Shown piece by piece: positions 1 to 8,715 of a stretch of 35,239 bases of DNA. The notes beneath the pieces were generated by a model. It saw only the letters and a list, made by a program, of their open reading frames with translations. It did no database searches and was not told where the DNA came from. Source of the DNA: an uncultured Sphingomonadales bacterium. GTDB lineage: Bacteria > Pseudomonadota > Alphaproteobacteria > Sphingomonadales > CAKZYD01. The stretch lies in the NCBI GenBank assembly GCA_937884085.1, contig CAKZYD010000166.1:1-35239 (forward strand). The letters run 5' to 3'. Position numbers and translations under genes: made by a program. Within the stretch, counting starts at the first letter, position 1; every line of letters begins with the position of its first letter.

Positions 1-36
1 AACACGTGCAGCTTGAGGTGCAGCGATGGCAGACAT
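1..36 (-). CDS. 5' end of an unidentified gene running off the left edge
   Basis: A minus-strand ATG at 36 opens a frame that stays open to the window edge (MSAIAAPQAARV). A good ribosome binding site, GAGAGG, ends five bases before the ATG. A perfect TTGTGATCACAA palindrome lies about 70 bases further upstream, so the gene probably belongs to the same regulon as the genes to the right. Twelve residues are too few to assign a family. A competing out-of-frame ATG at 61 has no ribosome binding site. Confidence 0.45.
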   Translation of the reverse strand, partial: MSAIAAPQAARV

Positions 37-105
37 GGGGGCCTCTCAATAACTCCCGCATCAAATTAAGCTTGCAGCGCCTGAAAGGCAACGAGATTCA
101 GACTT

Positions 106-117
106 TTGTGATCACAA
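106..117. promoter_or_regulatory. Palindromic operator TTGTGATCACAA (site A)
   Basis: This is a perfect 12-base palindrome in the short gap between the gntR stop (131) and the leftward ATG at 36. The same motif recurs at 1022, 10073, 12171 and 18403, with a weaker copy at 22204. Compact palindromes of this size with a GT..AC frame are typical of FadR-type GntR regulators. Assigning it to the neighbouring GntR protein is inference from proximity and recurrence. Confidence 0.7.
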
Positions 118-130
118 TTCTGAGAGTAAA

Positions 131-862
131 CTAACTGGCCTTTGCTTCAATGACTGGATCATCGCCAACATTGAGTGTGTCCATTCCGATATGGATATCG
201 GCTGCGATGGCGTTCACTAACGCCTCAGCATCTTTCGCTTCTAGAGCGGCTATGATTTCCTTGTGTTGATCATCAACCAAACAGTCTGTGCCGAGACGAC
301 CGACGATTTGCCGCATATGCGGGCCATATTGCAGCCATAGGCTTTCTACCAGCGAGATGATCACATGTGCGCCTGAGGCACGATACAGCGTGAAGTGAAA
401 TTCACTGTTTGTGCGCGCATACCCCGGCAAATCCCCCTGGCGGATAGCGTCATCAAGCTCAGCATCAACTTTCACAAGAACTTTAATGAGCTTGGCCAAT
501 TGCCGTGGCTGGGTTCCAATCGCCTCCAGCACCGCTTCCCCCAATTGCGGCTCCAGAGCCAGGCGCGCCCGCTGAATTTGTTTCAGCTTTTCTTCTGTCA
601 TGTTGGCGATCATGACGCGGCGCGTTTCCGTCATTTCAAGGGCGCCAACGGCGACAAGACGACGGATCGCTTCTCTTGCCGGCATCGCACTGACGTCAAA
701 TTGCGCGGCGAGCCGCCGGACAGAAATAGGCCGACCAGGGGCAAGTTGGCCGGAGATCAGAGCGTCGCGCAAGCGATCATAGACGTGCTCATGGATAACC
801 TGACCGGACACCATATTGCCGGCGGACTGTTGGTATATCTCGCTGGGGGCTGGTGAAACCAT
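131..862 (-). CDS. GntR family regulator, FadR/FCD subfamily
   Basis: This 243-residue protein has the two-domain build of FadR-type regulators. A winged helix-turn-helix spans about residues 22-88 and includes the recognition-helix stretch SAMPAREAIRRLVAVGALEM. An all-helical FCD ligand-binding domain spans about 94-225. H156 (in NSEFHFTLYRASG), H200 and H224 fall where FCD proteins carry metal-binding histidines. The ATG at 862 has AAGGA about 11 bases upstream; the in-frame ATG at 814 is a possible shorter start. It diverges from the aminotransferase at 1124, and a palindromic site lies between them. FCD regulators usually repress catabolic genes until a carboxylate or amine intermediate binds. 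I infer that it controls the locus to its right and itself. The effector is unknown. Confidence 0.9.
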   Translation of the reverse strand: MVSPAPSEIYQQSAGNMVSGQVIHEHVYDRLRDALISGQLAPGRPISVRRLAAQFDVSAMPAREAIRRLVAVGALEMTETRRVMIANMTEEKLKQIQRARLALEPQLGEAVLEAIGTQPRQLAKLIKVLVKVDAELDDAIRQGDLPGYARTNSEFHFTLYRASGAHVIISLVESLWLQYGPHMRQIVGRLGTDCLVDDQHKEIIAALEAKDAEALVNAIAADIHIGMDTLNVGDDPVIEAKAS

Positions 863-1021
863 AGTCTGGAGTGTCCTTATTTTCCTAACTATATCAAGTT
901 TTGGACGATTCTAAAGCCCGACATGGAAAGTGTTTCATTTTTGGCGAAAGCCAAGTGCGACATGCAGACTCCGCAAGCTGAGTTCTAATTTCAGTTGTCC
1001 AAGTGCTTGGCTTGCACTATT

Positions 1022-1033
1022 TCGTGATCACAA
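1022..1033. promoter_or_regulatory. Palindromic operator TCGTGATCACAA (site B)
   Basis: It matches site A at 11 of 12 positions and keeps the full GTGATCAC core (1024-1031). It lies in the 261-base divergent gap between gntR and the first catabolic gene, 91 bases before the ATG at 1124. This position would allow control of both directions, including autoregulation. Other short inverted repeats in the same gap are CCAAG-TG-CTTGG (999-1010) and TGCACTC/GAGTGCA (1052-1058 and 1069-1075). I see no convincing -35/-10 pair. Confidence 0.7.
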
Positions 1034-1123
1034 GATTTTGCTATTTTTGTGTGCACTCAACTCAGATCGAGTGCAGCGTGGTAAATTGCAGCATGCATTT
1101 TAAGTTCAGCAGAGGATAATAGG

Positions 1124-2536
1124 ATGACAATAGCCGGATCGGCCACCTCGCCACAGCATAATGTCGAGACAGGCAAGACCACCGCCTATTATCAAGCGCT
1201 GGACAACGCGCATCACCTGCATCCGTTCACAACCCACCACCAACTACGCGAGAAAAAACCCCGCGTGATTGAACGCGGCAAAGGCGTTTATTTGTGGGAC
1301 ACCGATGGCAATCGCATTTTGGACGGTATGGCTGGACTATGGTGCTCTCAACTGGGGTACGGCGTTGAAGAACTAGCGGATGTTGCCTCCGACGCCATCA
1401 AAAATCTGAGCTATTACAACACGTTCTTTCAAACCACCACACCTGCAGCGGCTGAACTGAGTGCGCTGATCGCTGAAAAGACGCCAGCAGGACTCGATCA
1501 GATTTTTTATGCAAGCTCAGGCTCGGAAGCCAATGACACCGCGATCAAGCTCATCTGGTACTATTGGAATTTGAAAGGCCAGCCGCAGCGCAAAAAGATC
1601 ATCGCGCGCGAGCGGGCCTATCATGGTACCACAATCGGCGCGGCAAGCCTGACGGGGCTTCCCTTCATGCATCACATTTTTGATCTTCCGATCGACCAAG
1701 TTGCGCATATTGGCCCTACACCCCACTATTTCGAATATGCCCAAGACGGCGAAAGCGAAGAGGATTTTGCCAGCCGCTGCGCCCAAGCGCTGGAAGACAA
1801 AATCCTGGAGCTTGGCCCTGAAAATGTGGCCGCCTTTGTGGGCGAGCCAGTGATGGGCGCGGGCGGCCTAATGATACCGCCAAAGGGCTATTGGCAGAAA
1901 ATCGAGGCCATTTGCCGCAAATATGGTGTGCTGCTGTGGTCTGACGAAGTGATTTGCGGCTTTGGCCGCACAGGCAACTGGTTTGGCTGCCAAACCTATG
2001 GCTTCACGCCTGATATCCTGACGATGGCCAAGGGCATTTCCAGTGGCTATATCCCGATGTCGGCATTAGCGCTGAATGAAGAGATTGCCACCACCATTGT
2101 CAATTCGGACGATGAAATGGCGCACGGCTTTACCTATTCCGGCCACCCCGTCGCCTCGGCCGTGGCGCTGCGCAATATTCAGCTGATTGAGGAAATGGGC
2201 CTGGTCGGAAAGCGCGGCGAAGAAACCGCTGCGTGCTTCCAAGAGCATCTGGCTAGCCTGGGCGAGCATCCCCTCATCGGGCAAACGCGCGGCATTGGCA
2301 TGCTTGGCGCGATTGAGCTCGTTTCGGATAAAGAGACAAAAGAGCGCTTTCATCCCGAAGGCCATGCAGGCGGCACTTGCCGCGATAACTGCTTTGAAAC
2401 CGGCGTCATCATGCGCGCTGTTGGCGATACGATGTTTTTATCTCCAGCGCTTGTCATTACGCCTGATGAAATTGCGGAAATGTTCGACCTTATTGGGACC
2501 GCACTCGATAAAACCCATGCCGCTTTAGTGGCCTAA
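1124..2536 (+). CDS. Class III aminotransferase, SpuC-like (putrescine/polyamine:pyruvate)
   Basis: This 470-residue PLP-dependent, fold-type I aminotransferase has SSGSEANDTA (131-140) for phosphate binding. D274 in LLWSDEVICGFGRTG would hold the pyridine nitrogen, and K303 in MAKGISSGYIPM would form the Schiff base. The GFGRTGNWFG and AKGISSGYIPM blocks are typical of putrescine-pyruvate aminotransferases such as Pseudomonas SpuC, and the length fits. It would convert a terminal primary amine to an aldehyde with pyruvate as acceptor. AGAGGA lies seven bases before the ATG. The next gene starts three bases after the stop, so it leads an operon reaching 8704. The exact amine cannot be read from sequence, and omega-aminotransferases of other specificity look alike. 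Confidence 0.88.
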   Translation: MTIAGSATSPQHNVETGKTTAYYQALDNAHHLHPFTTHHQLREKKPRVIERGKGVYLWDTDGNRILDGMAGLWCSQLGYGVEELADVASDAIKNLSYYNTFFQTTTPAAAELSALIAEKTPAGLDQIFYASSGSEANDTAIKLIWYYWNLKGQPQRKKIIARERAYHGTTIGAASLTGLPFMHHIFDLPIDQVAHIGPTPHYFEYAQDGESEEDFASRCAQALEDKILELGPENVAAFVGEPVMGAGGLMIPPKGYWQKIEAICRKYGVLLWSDEVICGFGRTGNWFGCQTYGFTPDILTMAKGISSGYIPMSALALNEEIATTIVNSDDEMAHGFTYSGHPVASAVALRNIQLIEEMGLVGKRGEETAACFQEHLASLGEHPLIGQTRGIGMLGAIELVSDKETKERFHPEGHAGGTCRDNCFETGVIMRAVGDTMFLSPALVITPDEIAEMFDLIGTALDKTHAALVA

Positions 2537-2539
2537 ACC

Positions 2540-4159
2540 ATGGCGCAGCCAAACTATGACGCCATCATCATCGGTGCGGGTCACAATGGCCTAACCAACG
2601 CTGCCTTCTTGGCGAAGGCTGGGCTGGATGTTCTGGTCCTTGAAAAAAACGACCATATCGGCGGCGCCACGGTTTCACGGGAGCTGGAACCTGGCTGGTT
2701 TTATTCCAACTGCTCTTATGTGTGCAGCCTCTTCCGGCCGGAGATTTATCAAGCCCTGGACTTGGGGCGCCATGGCCTTGAAATCGTCCCACTGCAAGGC
2801 AGTGTGACCTTCAGCCAAAACGGCGATTATTTCGGCAGCTATCACCAAAGCGATATCAAGCGCCGCGAAATTGCCCGCCACAGCCAGCGCGATGCTGATG
2901 CCGCCATCCGCTTTGATGCGGACCTGATGAAATGGTGCCGCCTCATCCGTGGCATGCTGCTACGTACCCCGCCAGACCCTGGTTCTTTCAAGGCGCGCGA
3001 TGCCTTTGAATTCGCCTTTCTGTTAAAGAAATTCTACGAGCTTTCCGAAGCCCAACTCTATGAATTCATTCGCTTTTTCACTATGTCTATTGCGGACTAT
3101 TTGGCTGAATATTTCGAAAACGACCTCATCTTAGCCCACTTCTCGGGCGGCAGCATCATTGGCACCGGGCTTGGCGTATATTCGCCCGGTACGGCCTATG
3201 TTCTCCTCCACCATGCCATGGGCGATGTGGATGGCAATGTGGGCTCGTGGGGCTTTGCGCGCGGCGGCATGGGCTCTGTCGCTGCGGCCCTCGCCTCGGC
3301 TTTCCAATCGCTTGGCGGCACCCTTCAAGACAGCGCGACTGTTGCAAAAATCAATGTCAACGATGGCATCACCACTGGCGTCACCTTGACCAATGGGGAT
3401 GTAATTGACGCCAAATGCGTGGTGTCAAACCTAGACGCCAAGCGCACCTTCCTCAATTTGATGGAAGAGAAGGACCTGCCACCCAAACTGGTGGAGCGAG
3501 CCAAGACTTTCAAAATTCGCGGCTCCTCCGGCAAGCTCAACATCGCCCTTGATGGCATGCCGGAGTTTCCGGCCCTGCCAAAGGGCTCGCCGCTGACGCT
3601 GGGGCATATGCATTTCAGCGACACCTTAGAACGCCTTGAACGGGCCTATGATGACTGGAAGGACGACCGCTGGTCTGAGGACCCTTATGTGGACCTCCTC
3701 GTCCCATCACAATACGACCCGACCGTTGCGCCGCCTGGCAAGCATATGATGAGCGTCTTCGTGCAATATTGCCCGGTCGAGCCGGACGGCGGCTGGACCA
3801 GCGAGAAGCGCGATGCGTTTGGCAAAACAGTCATCGACCAAATTGCCGACTACAGCCCCAATTTCAAAGACCTGTTGGTGCATACGGAAGTGCGCACGCC
3901 CAATGAGATTGAAAACGAAGTGGGCCTGACCGGCGGCAACATCTTTCAAGGCGAATTAACGCTCGACCAGCTGCTGTTTAACCGCCCCTTCCCTGGCTAT
4001 GCGCAATATCGCGGGCCAGCGCAGGGCATGTATATGTGCGGCTCTTCCAATCACCCAGGCGGCGGCGTGATGGGGGCGCCCGGCGCCAATGCAGCGCGGG
4101 AAATCCTGCGTGATTTGAAAAAGCCGGATGTTACCCCGCAGGATTTCGGCGATGACTAA
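2540..4159 (+). CDS. FAD-dependent oxidoreductase, PYROXD2/phytoene-dehydrogenase-like
   Basis: This 539-residue flavoprotein has an N-terminal Rossmann motif (YDAIIIGAGHNGLTNAAFL, G12-x-G14-x-x-G17) with the ADP-ribose acidic residue in LVLEK. Its C-terminal FAD motif is GGGVMGAPGANAAREIL. The long insert and the GHNG variant of the dinucleotide motif match the CrtI-like family that includes human PYROXD2, not true carotenoid desaturases. The neighbours deal with amines and C1 units, so an amine or N-methylamine is a more likely substrate than a carotenoid. That is inference. It starts three bases after the aminotransferase stop and overlaps the next, shorter paralogue by eight bases, which suggests coupled translation. 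Confidence 0.85.
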   Translation: MAQPNYDAIIIGAGHNGLTNAAFLAKAGLDVLVLEKNDHIGGATVSRELEPGWFYSNCSYVCSLFRPEIYQALDLGRHGLEIVPLQGSVTFSQNGDYFGSYHQSDIKRREIARHSQRDADAAIRFDADLMKWCRLIRGMLLRTPPDPGSFKARDAFEFAFLLKKFYELSEAQLYEFIRFFTMSIADYLAEYFENDLILAHFSGGSIIGTGLGVYSPGTAYVLLHHAMGDVDGNVGSWGFARGGMGSVAAALASAFQSLGGTLQDSATVAKINVNDGITTGVTLTNGDVIDAKCVVSNLDAKRTFLNLMEEKDLPPKLVERAKTFKIRGSSGKLNIALDGMPEFPALPKGSPLTLGHMHFSDTLERLERAYDDWKDDRWSEDPYVDLLVPSQYDPTVAPPGKHMMSVFVQYCPVEPDGGWTSEKRDAFGKTVIDQIADYSPNFKDLLVHTEVRTPNEIENEVGLTGGNIFQGELTLDQLLFNRPFPGYAQYRGPAQGMYMCGSSNHPGGGVMGAPGANAAREILRDLKKPDVTPQDFGDD

Positions 4160-5597
4160 GGCCCGCTCAGCCATCATCATAGGCGGCGGCCATAATGGCT
4201 TGATTTGCGCCGCCTATTTGGCCCGCAAGGGCCTGAAAGTGGAGGTACTGGAGGCCCGTAACACCCTTGGCGGCGGCCTTGCACTGACCAGCAGTCACAT
4301 GTCACTCCATGCCAGCATTTTGAAAGACTTAAAAATCAAGCTGACCTCTCAAGCGCCGGTGAAAACCATCGCTCTTGGCCCGGACGGTGAGCATTTATGC
4401 TTTAGCGGCAACACCGTTGATGGGCCGGAAGCGGCGCGTTATGCCGCCTTTCGCGAAGAGTATCTGGCCTATGCCAAGGCGCTTGGCCCGTTGATGCTCA
4501 ACACACCGCCGCGCCTCAAAGACTTTGACCGCGCTGATGCCATGACCTTTGGCAAGCTTGGCTGGGCGCTGCGCTTTGGCCTTGGCGAAGAGGCTATGCG
4601 GGAATTCCTGCGGGTCGCAGGCATGAACGTCTATGACGTGCTTGAAGAGCGGTTTTCCGCCCCTCTTCTTAAAGGCGCTCTGGCCTATGACGCGATCATC
4701 GGCTGTCATGTGGGGCCGCGCACGCCCAACACGGTTTTGAACTTTCTGATGCGCTTGTTCCATGACAGTGGCCAGCAGCGCGTCTCTGCGGCAGCCACGA
4801 CAAGCGCCCTGGAAGAGGCCGCTGGCAAGGCGGGCGTTACAATGAAATGCGGCGCCAAGGTGGCCTCCATCCTGGTTCAGAGTGACAAGGCTGTCGGCGT
4901 CACCTTGGATACAGGGGAAGCCCTGCGCGCGGATATCATTGTCTCCAACGCTGATGCCAAGACCACTTTCTTGGACCTGCTTGGCACCCGGCATTTGGAC
5001 GCACTGTTCGCCCACCGCATCAGCAAACCCCGCACTGATGGGGACGTGGCACGGCTCAGGCTTAGCCTCAAAGCCCGCCCCACAGTCCCAGGCTTGCCGG
5101 ATAGCGACCTCAGCCAGCGCCTGGTGATTGCGCCGGATATGCGCACCGTTGAGCGCGCCTTTAACGCCAGCAAATATGGCGAGTATTCCAAAGAGCCGGT
5201 AATGGACATGATGCTGGACGGCAGGACGCTGTCTATCAATGCAGCTTATGCGCCGCTCAAACTGAAAGAGGGCTGGGAGGCTGGCGCCGAGGGGTTCAAA
5301 GCCGCCGTCTTGACTGTGCTGGAGCGCTATGCGCCTGGCCTGTCAGCATCTGTTGAAACCGCGGAGCTGATGACGCCAGCAGACATGGCGGAGGCTTTCG
5401 GCAATGCAGGCGGCCACTGGCATCATGGCGAAATGGCCATCGACCAAGCTTTCATGATGCGCCCTGTGCATGGCACGGCCCAATATGAAACCCCGGTCGC
5501 AGGCCTTTATCTGTGCGGCGCAGCAGCCCATCCTGGCGGCGACATCACGGGGCTGCCGGGGCGCAATGCAGCGAAACGGATTTTGAGGACGGCCTGA
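4152..5597 (+). CDS. Second PYROXD2/phytoene-dehydrogenase-like FAD oxidoreductase
   Basis: This 481-residue paralogue of the preceding gene has the same N-terminal motif (AIIIGGGHNGLICAAYLARKG, glycines 11-16) and C-terminal FAD motif (GGDITGLPGRNAAKRIL). It is about 50 residues shorter than the other two copies in the window; most of the deficit lies after the first beta-alpha-beta unit. I chose the ATG at 4152 because it overlaps the upstream stop (ATGACTAA) and places the Rossmann fold at the very N terminus. An in-frame upstream codon at 4128 would add eight unlikely residues. Tandem, overlapping and unequal paralogues suggest a heteromeric enzyme or sequential oxidations. The substrate is unknown. 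Confidence 0.83.
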   Translation: MTKARSAIIIGGGHNGLICAAYLARKGLKVEVLEARNTLGGGLALTSSHMSLHASILKDLKIKLTSQAPVKTIALGPDGEHLCFSGNTVDGPEAARYAAFREEYLAYAKALGPLMLNTPPRLKDFDRADAMTFGKLGWALRFGLGEEAMREFLRVAGMNVYDVLEERFSAPLLKGALAYDAIIGCHVGPRTPNTVLNFLMRLFHDSGQQRVSAAATTSALEEAAGKAGVTMKCGAKVASILVQSDKAVGVTLDTGEALRADIIVSNADAKTTFLDLLGTRHLDALFAHRISKPRTDGDVARLRLSLKARPTVPGLPDSDLSQRLVIAPDMRTVERAFNASKYGEYSKEPVMDMMLDGRTLSINAAYAPLKLKEGWEAGAEGFKAAVLTVLERYAPGLSASVETAELMTPADMAEAFGNAGGHWHHGEMAIDQAFMMRPVHGTAQYETPVAGLYLCGAAAHPGGDITGLPGRNAAKRILRTA

Positions 5598-6808
5598 TGA
5601 CACCCGCAGCATCGCCCATCGATTTTACCCGCACCCATGCGCCCTCGCCGTTCCACGCGCGCCTCCTGGACCATACAATCACGCAAAATTGGGCCACCTG
5701 GAATGGCTATCAAACCCCGCGTGTCGCGGACACCGTGGCCTCAGAATATTTTGCCATCCGCAGTGCTTGCTCGGTCATGGACTTAACGCCCATGGAGAAA
5801 TATCGCATCACCGGGCCGGATGCTGGCGACTATCTCAACCGGCTGGTGACGCGGGACGTTACAAAACTAAAGCCAGGCCGGGTCGCCTATGCTGTCTGGT
5901 GCAATGACATGGGCCGTGTCATCGACGATGGCACCATCTTCCACCTATCCGAAGGCGTCTATCGCCTGTGCGCCCAGCATCATCAGCTCGACTGGCTGCT
6001 GCTCTCTTCCATTGGCTTTGATGTCACCATCACCAAGGAGACCCATGATGTCGCCGCCCTTGCAGTCCAGGGGCCAACCTCCTTTTCCGTTCTGTCTGCA
6101 GCTGGCATTCAAGGCCTGGACACTCTCAAGCCCTTCGGCATCACCAGCGTGGATGTGGCAGGCATCCCGGTCACCGTCTCGCGCACCGGCTTCACGGGTG
6201 ATTTGGGCTATGAACTCTGGATGGACCCAGAGCATGCGCTCGACATTTGGGATATCATTTTCAATGTGAAATTCGAACGCGGGCTCTATGACATCCGCGT
6301 TATCGGGCTCGACGCGCTTGAAATGGTGCGCATTGAAGCGGGCTTTATCATGCCCGGCTTTGATTTCAATACGGCGGACACTGCTGTGCGCGCCGACTTT
6401 GACCGCTCGCCTTATGAGCTGGGCCTCGGCTGGCTCGTTGACCTCAAAAAGCCGCACTATACTGGCAAGCGCGCCTTGGTGGCAGAGCATGCCCGCCCCG
6501 CCAAAAGCCGCCTTATTAAGCTCATATTAGACGGCAATAAAGTGCCCAGCGGCTCCTTCCTATTCGACCGGGAGGGCGGGGAGAATGTCGGCGCGGTCAT
6601 GGCGCAAACCTGGTCTCCCATCTTAAAGCGGGCCTTGGCACTGGGCGATATAACCTTAAGAAAAGGCCAAGTGCCGAGCGAGCTATGGGCGGAAATCTAT
6701 TACCAAAAAGAACTCAAATGGAAGCTGCATTGGGCCAAGGGGACTGTCACTGACAAACCCTTTTGGAGCCACCCGCGCCGCAGCGCCACACCCCCCCACT
6801 CCACATAA
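5597..6808 (+). CDS. GcvT-like aminomethyltransferase family protein (folate-dependent)
   Basis: This 403-residue protein has the GcvT fold. It shows the CSVMDLTPMEKYRITG region, GRVIDDGTIFHL with the acidic pair that carries the catalytic Asp in GcvT, SRTGFTGDLGYELW, and GLDALEMVRIEAGF. Family members move a one-carbon group from an N-methyl, S-methyl or aminomethyl donor to tetrahydrofolate. No glycine-cleavage P, H or L gene is present, so it is probably a stand-alone demethylase-type member acting with the flavoproteins beside it. Its ATG overlaps the preceding stop by one base (TGATG). An upstream in-frame start at 5513 would overlap the previous gene by 85 bases and is unlikely. The donor is not known; DMSP demethylase (DmdA) is another relative. 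Confidence 0.83.
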   Translation: MTPAASPIDFTRTHAPSPFHARLLDHTITQNWATWNGYQTPRVADTVASEYFAIRSACSVMDLTPMEKYRITGPDAGDYLNRLVTRDVTKLKPGRVAYAVWCNDMGRVIDDGTIFHLSEGVYRLCAQHHQLDWLLLSSIGFDVTITKETHDVAALAVQGPTSFSVLSAAGIQGLDTLKPFGITSVDVAGIPVTVSRTGFTGDLGYELWMDPEHALDIWDIIFNVKFERGLYDIRVIGLDALEMVRIEAGFIMPGFDFNTADTAVRADFDRSPYELGLGWLVDLKKPHYTGKRALVAEHARPAKSRLIKLILDGNKVPSGSFLFDREGGENVGAVMAQTWSPILKRALALGDITLRKGQVPSELWAEIYYQKELKWKLHWAKGTVTDKPFWSHPRRSATPPHST

Positions 6809-6820
6809 AGCGAGCGCAGC

Positions 6821-8704
6821 ATGACACTCAGCGACAAACGCCTGGGGATGGACCGTAATATCAGCCGCCGCGATATGCTGCATGGCGGCGCAGCGGCCTT
6901 GGTGGGCCTGGCAACGCTGCCTGCGTTTGCAAAAACCAAGGCGTCTTACCCACCAGCGCTCATGGGCCTGCGCGGCAATCACCCCGGCTCCTTTGTCATT
7001 GCGCACAAGCTGGGCCGAGAAGGCGTCACAGCCTGGGGCGACGTGACGCCTGCACAAGACGCGCCTTATGACCTCATCATCGTCGGGGCTGGCATCAGCG
7101 GGCTCGCGGCAGCCTGGTTTTATGCCAAGGACAATCCAGGCGCGCGCATCCTGATTTTGGACAATCACGACGATTTTGGCGGGCATGCGCGGCGCAACGA
7201 ATTCATGGTCGATGGTACAAAACTTATCGGCTATGGCGGCAGCCAAACCCTGCAAGAACCCTCCCTCTACAGCAAACCGGCCAAGCGGCGGTTGAAAGGC
7301 ATCGGCGTTAAGCTGAGGCGCTTTGAGAGCGCCTATGACCAAGGCTTTTACGCCCGTCATGGCCTGCGCCCTGGGCTTTATTTTGACAAAGCGCTATGGG
7401 GCGAGCGCCAGATGGTGGCCTATAATCTTGGCAATTTTGATGACTATTTGCCGCTTGCACCGTCCGATGTCGGGCCACACGCCGCAGCCTATCAAATGCC
7501 GATTTCTGAGCCAGCCAAAGCGCAAATGGCCCGCCTCTTGACGCTCACGGAAGACCAAATGCCGGATTATAAGGGCTATGAGAAGCTGGATCGCCTTTAC
7601 AGCATCAGCTACCGCGCCTTCCTGGAAGAGCATGTGGGCATTACCGAACCAGACGTGTTTGACGTGCTGCAAGACCTGGCCGCGGACTCTGGCGTCGGCA
7701 TTGAAGCCGTCACAGCCTTTAGCGCGCTGTCTTATGGCGGATTGCCAGGGTGGGCAGCGGCAGGGCTGCCTGAGCAGGAGCCTGGCGAACCGTACATCCA
7801 CCATTTTCCCGATGGGAATTCGAGCATCGCGCGGCTTATCATTCGGGACCTCATCCCCGCAGTAGCGCCGAAGGGCAAAGCTGAAGACCTTGTCACATCA
7901 AGCTTTGAGTATTCGCAGCTGGATGCGCCCGATGCGCCGATCAAGGTTCGGCTGAGCAGCACGGCTGTGAATGTGACCAACACCAGCAGCGGGGTTGCCG
8001 TGACCTATGTGAAAGATGGTCAGGCCATGCGCGTGACAGGCTCGAACTGCATCCTCGCCTGCAACCACAGCATCATTCCCTATCTGTGCCCAGAGATGCC
8101 GGAAGACCAGCGCGAGGCCTTAGCGTTTCCGGAAAAGACGCCAATCCTTTACACCACAGTCGCCATCCGCTATTGGCAGGCTTGGAAGACCCTCGGCATT
8201 GGCGCGGTCTATGCACCAGGCAGCTTTTATGTGCATGCCAAGCTGGACTTTCAGGTCAGCATGGGCGGCTATGACTACCCTGATGACCCATCAAAGCCCG
8301 TCCTCGTCCATATGGAACGCTTCCCGCATGTGAATAATGAGGGGCTCACCAAGCGCGAACAATCACAAGCCGGACGCTATGAGATGCTCAGCACCACCTT
8401 TGAAGACATTGAGCGCGAAACCCGGCAACAGCTGGCGGGGATGCTTGGCCCGGGCGGCTTTGACCCCGCGCGCGATATCGCTGGCATCACCGCCAACCGC
8501 TGGGCGCACGGCTATGCCTATTCCTATTCCGACCTTTTCGACGAGACCTACGAAGATTGGGATGACCCGCGCATGCCCCACATGCGGGCGAAGAAGCCCT
8601 TTGGGAACATAACGATTGCCAACTCCGACAGCGCGGCCATCGCGCTGCTCGATAGAGCCGTGGATGAAGGCTATCGAGCCGTTCAGGAGTTAGCGCAATC
8701 TTAG
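6821..8704 (+). CDS. Tat-exported FAD oxidoreductase, spermidine dehydrogenase (SpdH)-like
   Basis: This 627-residue protein begins with a twin-arginine signal: SRRDML (R16-R17), then an Ala/Leu-rich segment to about A37. It is therefore predicted to fold with its FAD in the cytoplasm and act in the periplasm. The FAD motif is DLIIVGAGISGLAAAWFYA (glycines 89-94). The segment YPPALMGLRGNHPGSF just before the FAD domain is, as I remember it, characteristic of the Pseudomonas SpdH family, and the length is close. SpdH splits spermidine to 1,3-diaminopropane and 4-aminobutanal. The gene starts 12 bases after the GcvT-like stop and ends the operon. M10 (6848) is an alternative start nearer the twin arginines. 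Specificity for spermidine is inferred. Confidence 0.78.
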   Translation: MTLSDKRLGMDRNISRRDMLHGGAAALVGLATLPAFAKTKASYPPALMGLRGNHPGSFVIAHKLGREGVTAWGDVTPAQDAPYDLIIVGAGISGLAAAWFYAKDNPGARILILDNHDDFGGHARRNEFMVDGTKLIGYGGSQTLQEPSLYSKPAKRRLKGIGVKLRRFESAYDQGFYARHGLRPGLYFDKALWGERQMVAYNLGNFDDYLPLAPSDVGPHAAAYQMPISEPAKAQMARLLTLTEDQMPDYKGYEKLDRLYSISYRAFLEEHVGITEPDVFDVLQDLAADSGVGIEAVTAFSALSYGGLPGWAAAGLPEQEPGEPYIHHFPDGNSSIARLIIRDLIPAVAPKGKAEDLVTSSFEYSQLDAPDAPIKVRLSSTAVNVTNTSSGVAVTYVKDGQAMRVTGSNCILACNHSIIPYLCPEMPEDQREALAFPEKTPILYTTVAIRYWQAWKTLGIGAVYAPGSFYVHAKLDFQVSMGGYDYPDDPSKPVLVHMERFPHVNNEGLTKREQSQAGRYEMLSTTFEDIERETRQQLAGMLGPGGFDPARDIAGITANRWAHGYAYSYSDLFDETYEDWDDPRMPHMRAKKPFGNITIANSDSAAIALLDRAVDEGYRAVQELAQS

Positions 8705-8715
8705 ACAGTTGCGCG

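Noticed and set aside
395..856. A 153-codon plus-strand frame opposite the GntR gene
   Set aside because: It lies wholly antisense to a well-supported regulator, has no ribosome binding site and encodes no recognisable domain.
1052..1075. Inverted repeat TGCACTC/GAGTGCA upstream of the first aminotransferase
   Set aside because: Not called as an operator because it is not repeated at the other promoters. It is mentioned only as local symmetry.
2540..4159. Annotation as a carotenoid (phytoene) desaturase
   Set aside because: The flavoproteins at 2540, 4152 and 10543 sit with amine and folate genes, no carotenoid gene is present, and their motif pattern fits the PYROXD2-like branch. The nearby antenna genes lie in a separate, differently controlled region.
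5597..6808. Part of a glycine cleavage system
   Set aside because: No gcvH, gcvP or lpd gene is in the window, and the gene overlaps a flavoprotein gene instead.
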